Below are positions 47,462 to 55,882 of a DNA stretch of 64,000 nt, one piece after another. Under the pieces are notes generated by a model. It was not told where the DNA came from, searched no databases, and saw nothing but the letters and a program-made list of their open reading frames with translations. The stretch's first letter is position 1; every line of letters begins with the position of its first letter. The DNA is from an uncultured Gammaproteobacteria bacterium (GTDB lineage: Bacteria > Pseudomonadota > Gammaproteobacteria > Eutrophobiales > Eutrophobiaceae), in assembly GCA_958295485.1 (NCBI GenBank), contig OY282354.1:2339417-2403416 (forward strand). Reading direction: 5' to 3'. A program made the position numbers and the translations under genes.

Positions 47462-48061
47462 TTATTTGATTATTTCACGTCGTCCTGCCAGGGCGTGAGA
47501 GAGGGTATTGCTGTCTATGTACTCCAACTCTCCGCCCAAGGGCACGCCATGGGCAATCCGCGTGACGCGAATTTGATACTTTTGCACAATGTCATTGATA
47601 AAATGCGCCGTCGCTTCACCTTCCATAGTTGAATTAGTGGCCAGAATCAGTTCACTCAAGTCACCGTCCGCCAAATATTCTTCCAATTTATCCAGCCCGA
47701 GCTCCCGGGGGCCGATACCATCCAGGGGAGAGAGATGTCCCATCAATACAAAGTACCTGCCATTAAAACCCGCCTCTTCCATCGCATACACATCCGCCGG
47801 GCTTTCGACTATACAAAGCAACGACTTATCTCTTTTATGACTCAGACACAGGTCACACAGGTCTGCTTCACTGAAGTTACGACACCTTCTGCAACTGCCT
47901 ATGTTATCCATGGCTTCATCTAATGCAGTTGACAGGTATTTTGCCCCTGCCCTGTCACGTTGCAACAGGTGGTAAGTGATTCTCTGGGCAGATTTTTTAC
48001 CGATGCCCGGCAGACAGCAAAGCGCCTGGATTAACGTGGACAACCTGGAAGATTCGGACAT
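47462..48061 (-). CDS. recR: Recombination protein RecR
   Basis: This 199-residue protein acts with RecF and RecO to load RecA. An N-terminal helix-hairpin-helix (LPGIGKKSAQRITYHLL), a four-cysteine zinc finger (CRRCRNFSEADLCDLC) and a Toprim domain (LLCIVESPADVYAMEEAG) are in the standard order. The ATG at 48061 matches the family start (MSESSRLSTLI). It follows ybaB by 13 bases. Confidence 0.97.
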   Translation of the reverse strand: MSESSRLSTLIQALCCLPGIGKKSAQRITYHLLQRDRAGAKYLSTALDEAMDNIGSCRRCRNFSEADLCDLCLSHKRDKSLLCIVESPADVYAMEEAGFNGRYFVLMGHLSPLDGIGPRELGLDKLEEYLADGDLSELILATNSTMEGEATAHFINDIVQKYQIRVTRIAHGVPLGGELEYIDSNTLSHALAGRREIIK

Positions 48062-48074
48062 TTTTTCTGTCAAG

Positions 48075-48398
48075 TTAAAAGGGTAATTTAAATCCTGCGG
48101 GAAGATTAAAGCCGGAAGTAATATCGGCCATTCTGTCTTGTGTGGCTTTTTCCACTCGCCTGTTTGCATCGTTAACCGCGGCAGCGACTAAATCTTCCAG
48201 CATTTCCTTGTCGGCGCTGAACAGGGATGGGTCTATTTCCACCCGTTTTACGTCGTGTCTTCCGGTCATGATCACTTTGACCATCCCCGCCCCTGCTTCA
48301 CCCTGCACTTCCGTATCAGTAATTTCTTCCTGGACCCGTTGCAGGTTCTCCTGCATTTGTTGGGCCTGTTTCATAATATCACCAAATCCACCTTTCAT
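48075..48398 (-). CDS. ybaB: Nucleoid-associated protein, YbaB/EbfC family
   Basis: This 107-residue DNA-binding protein begins [19 protein letters not shown] and contains [19 protein letters not shown] and [14 protein letters not shown], all conserved in the family. It sits between dnaX and recR, the usual order. The 243 bases separating it from dnaX are longer than usual and hold no gene I can recognise. Confidence 0.97.
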   Translation of the reverse strand: MKGGFGDIMKQAQQMQENLQRVQEEITDTEVQGEAGAGMVKVIMTGRHDVKRVEIDPSLFSADKEMLEDLVAAAVNDANRRVEKATQDRMADITSGFNLPAGFKLPF

Positions 48399-48641
48399 TT
48401 AATCATCCTCTCTTTAACCCGGATATTGCGTCAGTTCGCTTGTCATCAATGGAAAGTTCTTTTCTGTCAATGAATTATTCGCAGTTATCATTTTTGTTTA
48501 TGTTTCGTATGCCAGGCCTGAGCAGCCATCCCCGGCGCGAGTTTAATAGTGTCGGTTTCCGTATCGGAGTACGGGGCAGGCGCCGGCGAATACCAGCAAC
48601 CGGCGCGATCTTCACATCCACCGGTGTAATATCCGGGTTAG

Positions 48642-50195
48642 TCAGGGATGTAATCTTGTCGAGTCTTTATCGATAGTCGCATCAAAAGTGTCGATGATTG
48701 CTTTCACATGAGGATCTTTTTCAATAGCATCCATGGCTGCCTGTTTCTCTTCATCGCTTTCCCGGATTTTTCTTTGCGCCGGTGTTTCGGCGGGAGATTC
48801 TTCAACCGTTATAACAAGTTTGACCTCATCCCCGAAACGCGCCCTGAGCGCATCTTGCAATTTTTCCTTTTGGGTCGTCTTCAGCAGGTGGTCCCGGGCG
48901 GATTGCAATATTAAATGCACCCTGTTTTCCTTGCGCTCTTTCAAAACACAATGCCCGGCTAATTCTTTTACCAGGCCATCCAGCGCCATTTCATCGATCA
49001 GATTATGCCAACTGTCATTACCCATAACCGGCGGCGCCTGTTCGTCCGCAACCTGTCCTTGAATTTTCATCGGTTCATTTGCCGGTTCGCTATTCTTCGG
49101 CGCCGGTCCGGTTTTTTGCTCCAGGGGTCGAAACGCCAACATTCGAATCATGGTCATCTCAAAGCCTGTTTTCGGGTCAGGGGCCATGTAAAGATCCCTG
49201 CGGCCATTCATGGCAATTTGATAATAAAGTTGAACATCCTCTTTCTTTATCCTGTCGACAAACGCGCCGGCAACCGCGTCGACCAGGTTGGAACCGGCTG
49301 GAAGCATTTGAGCTATCGCGATGTCGTGCAGGACGGACAATAATTCCGCCAGCACGGTATCATAGTCCGGTGACATCTCCGCCATCCTGTTAATTCTTTC
49401 AAACATGGTCCCGGCATCTTGCCCGATAAGATCTTCGAGCAAACCGCTCAAGTCATTACTGTCAATCGTGCCCAGCATGTCGCGAACCTGGGTCTCATCA
49501 AGTTGCCCATCGCCGTAGGATATGGCCTGGTCAAGAAGACTGAGCGCGTCACGCATACTGCCATCGGCGGCCGCGGCGACCAGGTGAATGGAAATATCTT
49601 CTGCAGGAATCTTCTCTTCAGTCAGTATGGTCTTTAACTGGACTTCTATCTGCTCCGTGGTCAAGTGTTTAAGGTTGAACTGCAGACAGCGAGACAATAT
49701 GGTTATCGGTATCCTTTTTGGCTCAGTTGTCGCCAACAGGAATTTTACGTGGGGAGGAGGTTCCTCCAGTGTCTTCAACAATGCGTTGAAGCTGTGGTTG
49801 GAGAACATGTGCACTTCGTCGATGAGATAGACCTTGTATCTGCCCGCGGTGGGTGAATACTGGACGTTATCCATCAGCTCCCGGGTTTCATCTACTTTAG
49901 CCCGCGATGCCGCATCGACTTCGATTAAATCGATAAACCGGCCTTCATCAATACTCACACAGGCGCTGCATTCTCCACAGGGGTTGGAACCGACGCCGGT
50001 CTCACAGTTGAGGCATTTTGCCAGGATTCTCGCCAAGGTTGTTTTACCCACTCCCCGCGTGCCGGTAAATAAATAAGCGTGGTGCAGCCTGTTGGAATCC
50101 AGCGCATTGATCAATACCTTGAGAACATGGCCCTGCCCGACCATGTCTGTAAATGAATGGGGCCGCCATTTACGCGCCAATACCTGGTAACTCAT
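48642..50195 (-). CDS. dnaX: DNA polymerase III subunit gamma/tau
   Basis: This 517-residue clamp-loader ATPase begins MSYQVLARKWRPHSFTDMVG. It has the Walker A motif GTRGVGKTTLARIL, a zinc site (CLNCETGVGSNPCGECSAC), Walker B VYLIDEVHMFS and an SRC sensor (LSRCLQFNL). It is shorter than E. coli tau (643 residues), mainly in the C-terminal part. I see no slippery A-run needed for a gamma frameshift, though this was not checked exhaustively. Confidence 0.96.
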   Translation of the reverse strand: MSYQVLARKWRPHSFTDMVGQGHVLKVLINALDSNRLHHAYLFTGTRGVGKTTLARILAKCLNCETGVGSNPCGECSACVSIDEGRFIDLIEVDAASRAKVDETRELMDNVQYSPTAGRYKVYLIDEVHMFSNHSFNALLKTLEEPPPHVKFLLATTEPKRIPITILSRCLQFNLKHLTTEQIEVQLKTILTEEKIPAEDISIHLVAAAADGSMRDALSLLDQAISYGDGQLDETQVRDMLGTIDSNDLSGLLEDLIGQDAGTMFERINRMAEMSPDYDTVLAELLSVLHDIAIAQMLPAGSNLVDAVAGAFVDRIKKEDVQLYYQIAMNGRRDLYMAPDPKTGFEMTMIRMLAFRPLEQKTGPAPKNSEPANEPMKIQGQVADEQAPPVMGNDSWHNLIDEMALDGLVKELAGHCVLKERKENRVHLILQSARDHLLKTTQKEKLQDALRARFGDEVKLVITVEESPAETPAQRKIRESDEEKQAAMDAIEKDPHVKAIIDTFDATIDKDSTRLHP

Positions 50196-50232
50196 TAATT
50201 AACCTTGAATGTCGTTATTGTCTTGTTATAAA

Positions 50233-50345
50233 GGCGGCCCACATCGTTCTTGACCCGGCGCCCGCATCCATTGTTACCGCTGCTCCCTTCCGGGCCTGAC
50301 GGGGTTCACAACTTCGCGCCGCGGGGAGACCGACACAGGCCGCCC
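50233..50345 (-). ncRNA. ffs: Bacterial small SRP RNA (4.5S)
   Basis: On the minus strand the sequence contains GTCAGGCCCGGAAGGGAGCA followed by GCGGTAAC, the conserved apical loop of the signal recognition particle RNA. The ends GGGCGGCC and GGCCGCC pair to form the closing stem, giving about 113 nt. It lies 37 bases upstream of dnaX, a common location. The RNA binds Ffh and directs membrane proteins to the translocon. Confidence 0.95.
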
Positions 50346-50452
50346 TTGCTATAGTATCACAGATAATACGCTTACCAACCCGGCGAACGACCTCCGCGCG
50401 CTCTTTCTTTCAGCAGCTGGTAGCGACGCGCAACGATCAAGGAAGGGTGGAA

Positions 50453-50677
50453 ATGGAGTTCGCGGTGGCGACGGCCGGCGGGGAGAATCCGGAGCATCCG
50501 ATGGCGCTGCCCGGCAAGCGGGCTGAGGCCTGGAACGAACGCGAAATCCCGTTATGCCTGCTCAGGCATTTCCCGTCGTCCCTGCGCCACCAACAGTATC
50601 GCGATATAGATATTGTGACCGTGCGCGTCGGGTGCAGTCGGCAGTTCCCGCCGGAGTTGCCTGAGGCGTGCGTTTAA
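50453..50677 (+). CDS. Unrecognised short ORF (74 residues), doubtful
   Basis: An ATG at 50453 follows AAGGAAGGG by five bases and opens MEFAVATAGGENPEHPMALP, ending at TAA 50675-50677. I recognise no domain, and no membrane or repeat pattern. It ends exactly where the convergent DDN-like gene ends. It could be the eroded end of a larger gene. The rest of 50346-50452 shows nothing recognisable. Confidence 0.25.
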   Translation: MEFAVATAGGENPEHPMALPGKRAEAWNEREIPLCLLRHFPSSLRHQQYRDIDIVTVRVGCSRQFPPELPEACV

Positions 50678-51133
50678 TCACTCGCGCCCTAAAAGAATAA
50701 TTGGAATCTCTCGCTCCGTTTTGTCCTTCAATTCTTCATAAGTCGGGTATATTGATACCATTAAATTCCAAAGCCGCGGGCGTTCTTCTGCGGTAGCCGT
50801 TCTTGCCCTGGCCTTGAAACGTTCGGCAACCACCTGTACTTCCACTTCAGGCTCCGCAACAAGGTTGAGATACCAACTCGGATGAGTGGGGGCGCCACCC
50901 CTTGAACCCACAACGACATAAGCCCCGTCCGCTTCGCCGTAGATTAGCGGAGTAATAACCGGCTCCCCGGTTCGACGTCCGATGGTAGTCAACAGCAAGG
51001 TGGGTATTTCTCCATGATCACCCAGCCCCGTGGAATCCCACATATGTCCATCTTCCCCGTTCGTGTCAAGATAACGACGTAGATGGGCCACTACAAAATC
51101 AGGTATATTTGATGGCATTCTCGGATTATTCAT
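50678..51133 (-). CDS. DDN-like nitroreductase-family (deazaflavin-type) protein
   Basis: This 151-residue split-beta-barrel protein contains LLTTIGRRTGEPVITPLIY, VVVGSRGGAPTHPSWYLNL and AEPEVEVQV, signatures of the nitroreductase family once described in actinobacteria as F420-dependent. F420 production is not shown here; in proteobacteria these proteins may use another flavin. The substrate is unknown. The first residues are at ATG 51133 and the rest of the gene appears intact. Confidence 0.85.
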   Translation of the reverse strand: MNNPRMPSNIPDFVVAHLRRYLDTNGEDGHMWDSTGLGDHGEIPTLLLTTIGRRTGEPVITPLIYGEADGAYVVVGSRGGAPTHPSWYLNLVAEPEVEVQVVAERFKARARTATAEERPRLWNLMVSIYPTYEELKDKTEREIPIILLGRE

Positions 51134-51201
51134 AGGGAATTATATCGAATAGTCACAAAATGAACCGCCAAGTTCATTCATACTATTTATTAATGATGAA
51201 A

Positions 51202-51266
51202 ATAACCAGTCATACAAAGCAGCACGACTCAAACTAACAGGTCTCCGAAATTCCCGGGGCGGTTCA
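51202..51266. repeat. Solo IS end, copy 1 (65-bp direct repeat)
   Basis: This 65-bp segment ends in CCCGGGGCGGTTCA, whose inverse, TGAACCGCCCCGGG, looks like an IS3-family terminus. It matches 51344-51408 at 59 of 65 positions. No transposase remains beside it. TGAACCGCC at 51161 could be the opposite end of a small derivative, but no target duplication was found. Confidence 0.65.
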
Positions 51267-51343
51267 GTTCAATAATCGGCGCCTGTTGGCGCCGCTCGGC
51301 CATGTGCCACCGGCTGAGTATGAACAGATGTACTATGATAGGC

Positions 51344-51408
51344 ATAACCGGTCATGCGAAGCGGCATGACTCAAACTAACAGGTCTCCGGAATTCCCGGG
51401 GCGGTTCA
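51344..51408. repeat. Solo IS end, copy 2 (65-bp direct repeat)
   Basis: This is the second copy of the IS-end-like segment, in the same orientation and 142 bases from the first. Its terminus coincides with the point where the ORF at 51371-51676 loses its own sequence: the last 12 codons of that ORF are read from the repeat. This suggests that the IS inserted in, and then deleted, the 3' end of that gene. Confidence 0.65.
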
Positions 51409-51676
51409 TCACACTTCCATATGAAGGATGATCCACAATATCCTCAGACATCAACACTCTGCCCGGATATGCACATCTAAGCTTTATAGCAATTTTCCTT
51501 GCTAAACCCTTATCATAATTATCTTCAACAACACGATGAGAACTAAAAGCCTTGTCCTCATCTACAACATTCTTCCCAGCAAAAAACTCACAAAAAAATT
51601 TAAACAAATTCATAATAATTCCCATCAAAAAAATCAAACACAAGTCTCCTCCATCAATAACAGAACTACTAACCAA
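51371..51676 (-). pseudogene. Truncated unrecognised ORF after the SUMF1-domain gene
   Basis: The frame opens at 51676, overlapping the SUMF1-domain gene by 8 bases, or at an internal ATG (MNLFKFFCEFFAGKNVVDED). A hydrophobic stretch occupies about residues 11-33. The final NRPGNSGDLLV is encoded by the IS end at 51344-51408, so the natural C-terminus is lost. The base composition is AT-rich like its upstream neighbour. I recognise no domain. Confidence 0.5.
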
Positions 51677-52682
51677 ATACCTTGACTACGCGAAAACCAA
51701 TCTCAAAATCACCATCACCATCAATACTAGCTGCACTACGCCAACGACTACGAAGATAAATCGGTTCAACATAATGAGAACCCCCCCGCAAAACACGACC
51801 ATCACAATCCCCACTTATCCAAGCACTTCCATCACTCGGCGCGCCTGCATAACTCCAATTATAACAATCTTGTACCCACTCCCACACATTACCGTGCATA
51901 TCATACAAACCAAAACTGTTCGGCTGATAGCTCCCAACCTCAGCAGTACGCTCACCAACGCCATCCGAACACGACTCATTACTGAAAGAAAGATTAGTAC
52001 TCCTATCCCTATGATTCGCATACCGACAAAGTTGGGATTCGTCGTCCCCGAAGTGATACTTTGTCGTACTACCCGACCGCGCCGCATACTCCCATTCCGC
52101 CTCGCTCGGCAATCGGTAACGCTTCCCCGTCTTCCTCGATAGCCATTCCGCATACCCCGTCGCATCTTTCCACGAAACGTTAATCACCGGCCGGTTGCCC
52201 CTACCCCAACCCTGATCAGACGGCTTGTAACCGCCACAGCCCCCATCAACCACACAAGCATCCCACTGGGCGAACGTCACCTCATATTTCGACATGGCAA
52301 ACGGCTGGTCTATTGTCACCTCATGCACTGGCACCTCATCAGGACTACAATCTTTCCCGGACACACAACCCATACGAAACCGGCCAACCGGTATTACTAC
52401 CATCTCCGGAACTGCCCCCGAAAACACATGCGCCCCTTTATCTTTCAATTCATCTTGCTCATCCAACCTCCCCACATCAACCTCACCCAACCTTTCTTTC
52501 TCCGACTTAGCCTCAGGCAATGTCTCTTCCTTCAAATCATCCCCAAGCAAAGCACTATTCTCTATAGGATCATTTGAATAAGTAACAAGATCAGAATCAA
52601 AAACATACAACATCACATAAACAAAAATACTAAACACAAAAAGATGAAAAAAAACCATTCCAAAACCCTTATCCATCTTCAA
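51669..52682 (-). CDS. Membrane-anchored SUMF1/FGE-domain protein lacking the catalytic cysteines
   Basis: This 337-residue protein has one N-terminal membrane helix (about residues 8-28), an acidic linker of some 60 residues and a formylglycine-generating-enzyme-type domain. Visible family segments are IPVGRFRMGCVSGKD, GLYDMHGNVWEWVQDCY and VLRGGSHY. After RGGS the two copper-binding cysteines of true FGE are missing (HYVEPIYLRSRWR), so sulfatase activation is unlikely. A ligand-binding or other role is more plausible. The gene is more AT-rich than its neighbours, and a 56-residue ORF precedes it. Confidence 0.85.
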   Translation of the reverse strand: MKMDKGFGMVFFHLFVFSIFVYVMLYVFDSDLVTYSNDPIENSALLGDDLKEETLPEAKSEKERLGEVDVGRLDEQDELKDKGAHVFSGAVPEMVVIPVGRFRMGCVSGKDCSPDEVPVHEVTIDQPFAMSKYEVTFAQWDACVVDGGCGGYKPSDQGWGRGNRPVINVSWKDATGYAEWLSRKTGKRYRLPSEAEWEYAARSGSTTKYHFGDDESQLCRYANHRDRSTNLSFSNESCSDGVGERTAEVGSYQPNSFGLYDMHGNVWEWVQDCYNWSYAGAPSDGSAWISGDCDGRVLRGGSHYVEPIYLRSRWRSAASIDGDGDFEIGFRVVKVFG

Positions 52683-52700
52683 GACCCAATTAAAAAATCA

Positions 52701-52871
52701 TCAATATACTCTGGTTTTTATCGGCCTGAAAAACGCATCTTTAACAATTTCAACAGATGCCCCAGGCATATCTATCTCTTGCTCTTTTTCTGCCTTTGAA
52801 GGCTGGTAACCAGGCTTAGGCATTTTGATTATTCCCGTCGTTGTCTCCGACTTGTCTTCTGGCTTTTTCAT
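52701..52871 (-). CDS. Unrecognised 56-residue charged protein
   Basis: The ORF begins MKKPEDKSETTTGIIKMPKP, continues with GYQPSKAEKEQEIDMPGASV and ends in FFRPIKTRVY. It is hydrophilic, has no signal peptide or helix bundle, and is rich in Lys, Glu and Pro. It lies 18 bases upstream of the SUMF1-domain gene on the same strand and shares its AT-rich composition. No Shine-Dalgarno sequence is evident. I do not recognise it; the residue pattern looks like a real protein rather than random DNA. Confidence 0.5.
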   Translation of the reverse strand: MKKPEDKSETTTGIIKMPKPGYQPSKAEKEQEIDMPGASVEIVKDAFFRPIKTRVY

Positions 52872-52991
52872 TTTAATTTAATAAGTTATGCTCATTTCTG
52901 GTGTATGGACTAAATAGTGAGGTGGTGCACTCGGTGTTGTAGAATTGTTTTTTCATCAAGACAACCAGCAACATGAGAGGAGTACACCACC

Positions 52992-53246
52992 ATGAGAAAA
53001 GATAAAGTAGTTTCACTGAAAAAGCCAGAGGCGGATCCAGATACTTTGACAGAATTATTGCGCGCCGGCGCCCGGGCGTTATTGGCCAAGGCAGTGCAAG
53101 CGGAGTTGGCCGAGTTTCTGTTGCAGTACCAGGCGACGTGCGATGTGCGCGGGCGTCAGTGTGTGGTACGCAATGGGTATCTTCCTGAGCGGCAGCTATT
53201 GACCGGGTTGGGGGAAGTGTCGGTGCGGGTGCCGAAGACCCGCGAC
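52992..53246 (+). pseudogene. IS256-family transposase, N-terminal fragment
   Basis: AGGAG precedes an ATG opening MRKDKVVSLKKPEADPDTLT, followed by CVVRNGYLPERQLLTGLGEV and VRVPKTRDR, the N-terminal DNA-binding part of mutator-type (IS256) transposases. The frame is cut at 53247 by the IS3-family element, and the remaining catalytic two-thirds is absent on the other side. A probable IS256 left end lies at about 52900. Confidence 0.85.
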
Positions 53247-53307
53247 AGAGGTGGCCCCATTTATCTGAACAACTTTTTTCATTTCTTAAGTGGATCCGCA
53301 GCCCCTG

Positions 53308-54062
53308 TTATGCTGCCTCCTGTGAAAGCAGCGAGTTAAAGTAAACCTGATCCGGTGTTTGCCGGTCAAGTGTTGAGTGTGGCCGGCGTTGATTGTAAAA
53401 GGTAAAGTAATGGGCGATCTTCGAGTTTGCGTCACGGGTCGATTCATACGCATGCAGATATACGTGCTCGTATTTCACCGTGCGCCAGAGGCGCTCAACA
53501 AAGACATTGTCCCGCCAGGCCCCCTTGCCATCCATGCTGATCTGAATACCGTTGTCGGATAGATACCGGGTAAAGGCCAGGCTGGTAAACTGGCTGCCCT
53601 GGTCGGTATTCATGATCGCCGGCGTCCCGTGTTTCTCTATGGCTTGTTCCAGCGCATCCAGGCAAAACTGTGCATCCATGCTGATAGAGACCCGATGAGA
53701 CAACACACGACGGGAATACCAGTCCATCACCACCGTCAAATAGACGAACCCCCGGGCCATCGGGAGATACGTAATAGCCATCGCCCATACCTGATTGGCC
53801 CGGGTAATCGGTAGCCCCAGGAGTAAATACGGATACACCTTGTGCTCCGGATGCCGTTTCGTGGTTTTAGGCTTGCGATACAGCGCCGCTACGCCCATTT
53901 TCCGCATCAACGTACCCACGTGCTTGCGGCCCACGTTGAAACCCGCCTGAGCGCCTGGTGCCGTTCGCTCACAGGCTGCGGGAGATAGTAAATACTGCTG
54001 CGGCTGAGACCGAGCGCCGCCGCCTGTTTCGTCAACGGTAATGAATGTGCCGGGTCGATCAT
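53308..54062 (-). pseudogene. IS3-family transposase OrfB with internal deletion and frameshift
   Basis: The start ATG at 54062 overlaps the orfA stop (ATGA). The first 40 residues (MIDPAHSLPLTKQAAALGLS...) are normal, then the frame shifts and stops at 53907. The correct frame resumes with FNVGRKHVGTLMRKMGV near 53942. About 26 residues of the HTH_21 region that normally lie between are missing. The rest, to 53308, has the rve core with VVMDWYSRRV, MNTDQGSQFTS and FVERLWRTVKYE. The deletion is not a multiple of three. Confidence 0.85.
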
Positions 54063-54361
54063 TTTCTTGCGCTCAGCAGGCCGGCCTGGTTGAGCGCACC
54101 CTCTAAAAAATCGTTCTCCAATGCCAATGCGCCGATTTTGGCGTGCAGTGTTTTCACAGCCACCGGCGGGGCCAATGGGCCGCTCCCCTCAAACGCCGCC
54201 GAGGCGCAGGCCAGCAACTGGCTCTTCCATTGTGTGATCTGGTTGGCGTGTATATCGAAGTGTTCCGATAATTCCACGAGCGTTTTATCGCCCTGTACGG
54301 CGGCCAGGGCCACCTTGGCCTTGAAGGCCGGTGAATGGTTTCTGCGAGGTCGTTTTGCCAT
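54059..54361 (-). CDS. IS3-family transposase OrfA
   Basis: This 100-residue HTH protein binds the ends of the IS3 element. MAKRPRRNHSPAFKAKVALA and ELSEHFDIHANQITQWK are typical, followed by a leucine-rich coiled segment near KIGALALENDFLEGAL. AGGAG precedes the ATG at 54361, so I prefer it to the longer frame from 54385. It overlaps orfB by ATGA. It looks intact although OrfB is not. Confidence 0.92.
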   Translation of the reverse strand: MAKRPRRNHSPAFKAKVALAAVQGDKTLVELSEHFDIHANQITQWKSQLLACASAAFEGSGPLAPPVAVKTLHAKIGALALENDFLEGALNQAGLLSARK

Positions 54362-54553
54362 GATAAGCTCCTGTATTGGTTGCATCAGCAGGCAGTAAAT
54401 TCAGTTGCTTATCCACTTAAGTCAGTGTCCAGTTTTTCGGGGCCACCTCTCTGAAATTAATAACGACATTCATACGGGGGCAGGAATGTCTCCGCCCCGT
54501 TGTTTGGCGCGATAAGCTCAATAAAAGCATTCATATCTGATATAGTGGGTTTA

Positions 54554-55672
54554 ATGCAACGATTTCTACTTGGACATGGCAGCGGACAACCGCCCGGGCA
54601 GTTGGTTGAGGATTGCCTGCATCAAATCGGTGACGTGCCGGACGAAGCGAACTTTGGTTTTATCTACGCGACCGACACCCTTGCCTCGAAGCTGGATGAT
54701 ATATTGGTCGCGCTCAAGGGACGCACGGGCATAGAACATTGGTCGGGCGCTGTCGGCTTGGGGGTGAGCGCCACCGGCCAGGAATATTACGATCAACCGG
54801 CCCTGAGCATCATGGTCGCGACTTTTCCCGAGGCCGCGTTCAGGACCGTGCCGCTACAGCACGCGGATATAAACCAATTTATCGGCGCCACTGGCGACTG
54901 GTTGAAAAACGACGAAGCTTATTTCGGCATTCTTCACGGCGACCCCACCAACCCACAGGCGCCGGCTTTGATCTCATCACTGGCGATGGAGGTCCCCAAT
55001 GCTTTTTTTGTGGGTGGCTTGACCTCTTCCGGCGCCGTGAATGCGCAAGTAGCCGATACTGTGGTATCCGGTGGCATTTCAGGCGTGTTGTTCTCCAGTG
55101 GGGTACCTGTGGCAACGGGACATACCCAGGGATGCACGCCTTTTACTCCCAAGCGCGACATTACTGCCTGCGAGCGCAACATCATCATCGAGTTGGATAA
55201 CAGGCCCGCCCTGGACGTGTTCAAAGAAGACGTGGGAGAGATGATAGCCAAGGACCTGAATCGCATTGCCGGTTATATCTTTGCAGGTTTTCCGCTCCCG
55301 GGCTCCGATACCGGCGATTACATGGTACGCAACCTTGTGGGCATTGATCAGGGCAATCGTCTCATCGCCGTGGGTGAACTATTAACGGAAGGCAGCAAAA
55401 TCATGTTCTGTCGGCGCGACGGCAACACGGCGCGGCAGGACCTGCTACGGATGTTAACCGACATAAAAGGTCGGATAAACGCCACCCCCAAGGGCGCGGT
55501 CTATTATTCCTGCACGGGCCGCGGGCGCTACCAGTTCGGCGACAATTCAGAAGAGCTTAAACTCATCCGCGCTGAGCTGGGCGACTTGCCACTGGTCGGC
55601 TTTTTTGCCAACGGGGAAATTTTCCATAACCGGCTTTACGGGTACACGGGTGTACTGACAATATTCTGCTGA
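54554..55672 (+). CDS. FIST-domain signal-transduction-type protein
   Basis: This 372-residue protein has a FIST N domain (HGSGQPPGQLVEDCL, then GAVGLGVSATGQEYYDQPAL) and a FIST C domain (GAVYYSCTGRGRYQFG, FFANGEIFHNRLYGYTGV). FIST domains are thought to sense small ligands such as amino acids and are usually fused or linked to signalling modules. Here it is a lone cytosolic protein. Homology begins at ATG 54554; an ATG at 54500 is also in frame. No strong ribosome site is seen. Confidence 0.85.
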   Translation: MQRFLLGHGSGQPPGQLVEDCLHQIGDVPDEANFGFIYATDTLASKLDDILVALKGRTGIEHWSGAVGLGVSATGQEYYDQPALSIMVATFPEAAFRTVPLQHADINQFIGATGDWLKNDEAYFGILHGDPTNPQAPALISSLAMEVPNAFFVGGLTSSGAVNAQVADTVVSGGISGVLFSSGVPVATGHTQGCTPFTPKRDITACERNIIIELDNRPALDVFKEDVGEMIAKDLNRIAGYIFAGFPLPGSDTGDYMVRNLVGIDQGNRLIAVGELLTEGSKIMFCRRDGNTARQDLLRMLTDIKGRINATPKGAVYYSCTGRGRYQFGDNSEELKLIRAELGDLPLVGFFANGEIFHNRLYGYTGVLTIFC

Positions 55673-55882
55673 AAAGCACAAAAGGATTTTCATCGGCAAT
55701 TTGAGAGCGAAATAAATGTGATAAACTGGGATAAGTTTGTGCAAACAAATAAGTTAAGTGAAGACTTATTGAAAAAAGCCAAAAAGTAAGGTGACACTGA
55801 GGGTAAGGTCGACGCGATCCCTCGACAAAACACTCTCAGAAAGGAAACGAACAGGACTATTTCATAACCAAGAAATCTCCTA

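Larger units (their letters stand above)
53247..54450 (-). mobile_element. IS3-family element with damaged OrfB (1204 bp)
   Basis: The inverted repeats AGAGGTGGCCCC (53247-53258) and its exact inverse (54439-54450) bound the element, which carries orfA and orfB on the minus strand. No direct duplication flanks it, and the rest of the IS256 gene is missing on the right, so a deletion probably occurred at that end. OrfB has an internal deletion, which should block transposition in cis. Confidence 0.85.

Noticed and set aside
51552..52142. Threonine-rich 196-residue plus-strand frame
   Set aside because: It is antisense to the SUMF1-domain gene, and its repetitive Thr/Ile content reflects AT-rich antisense sequence.
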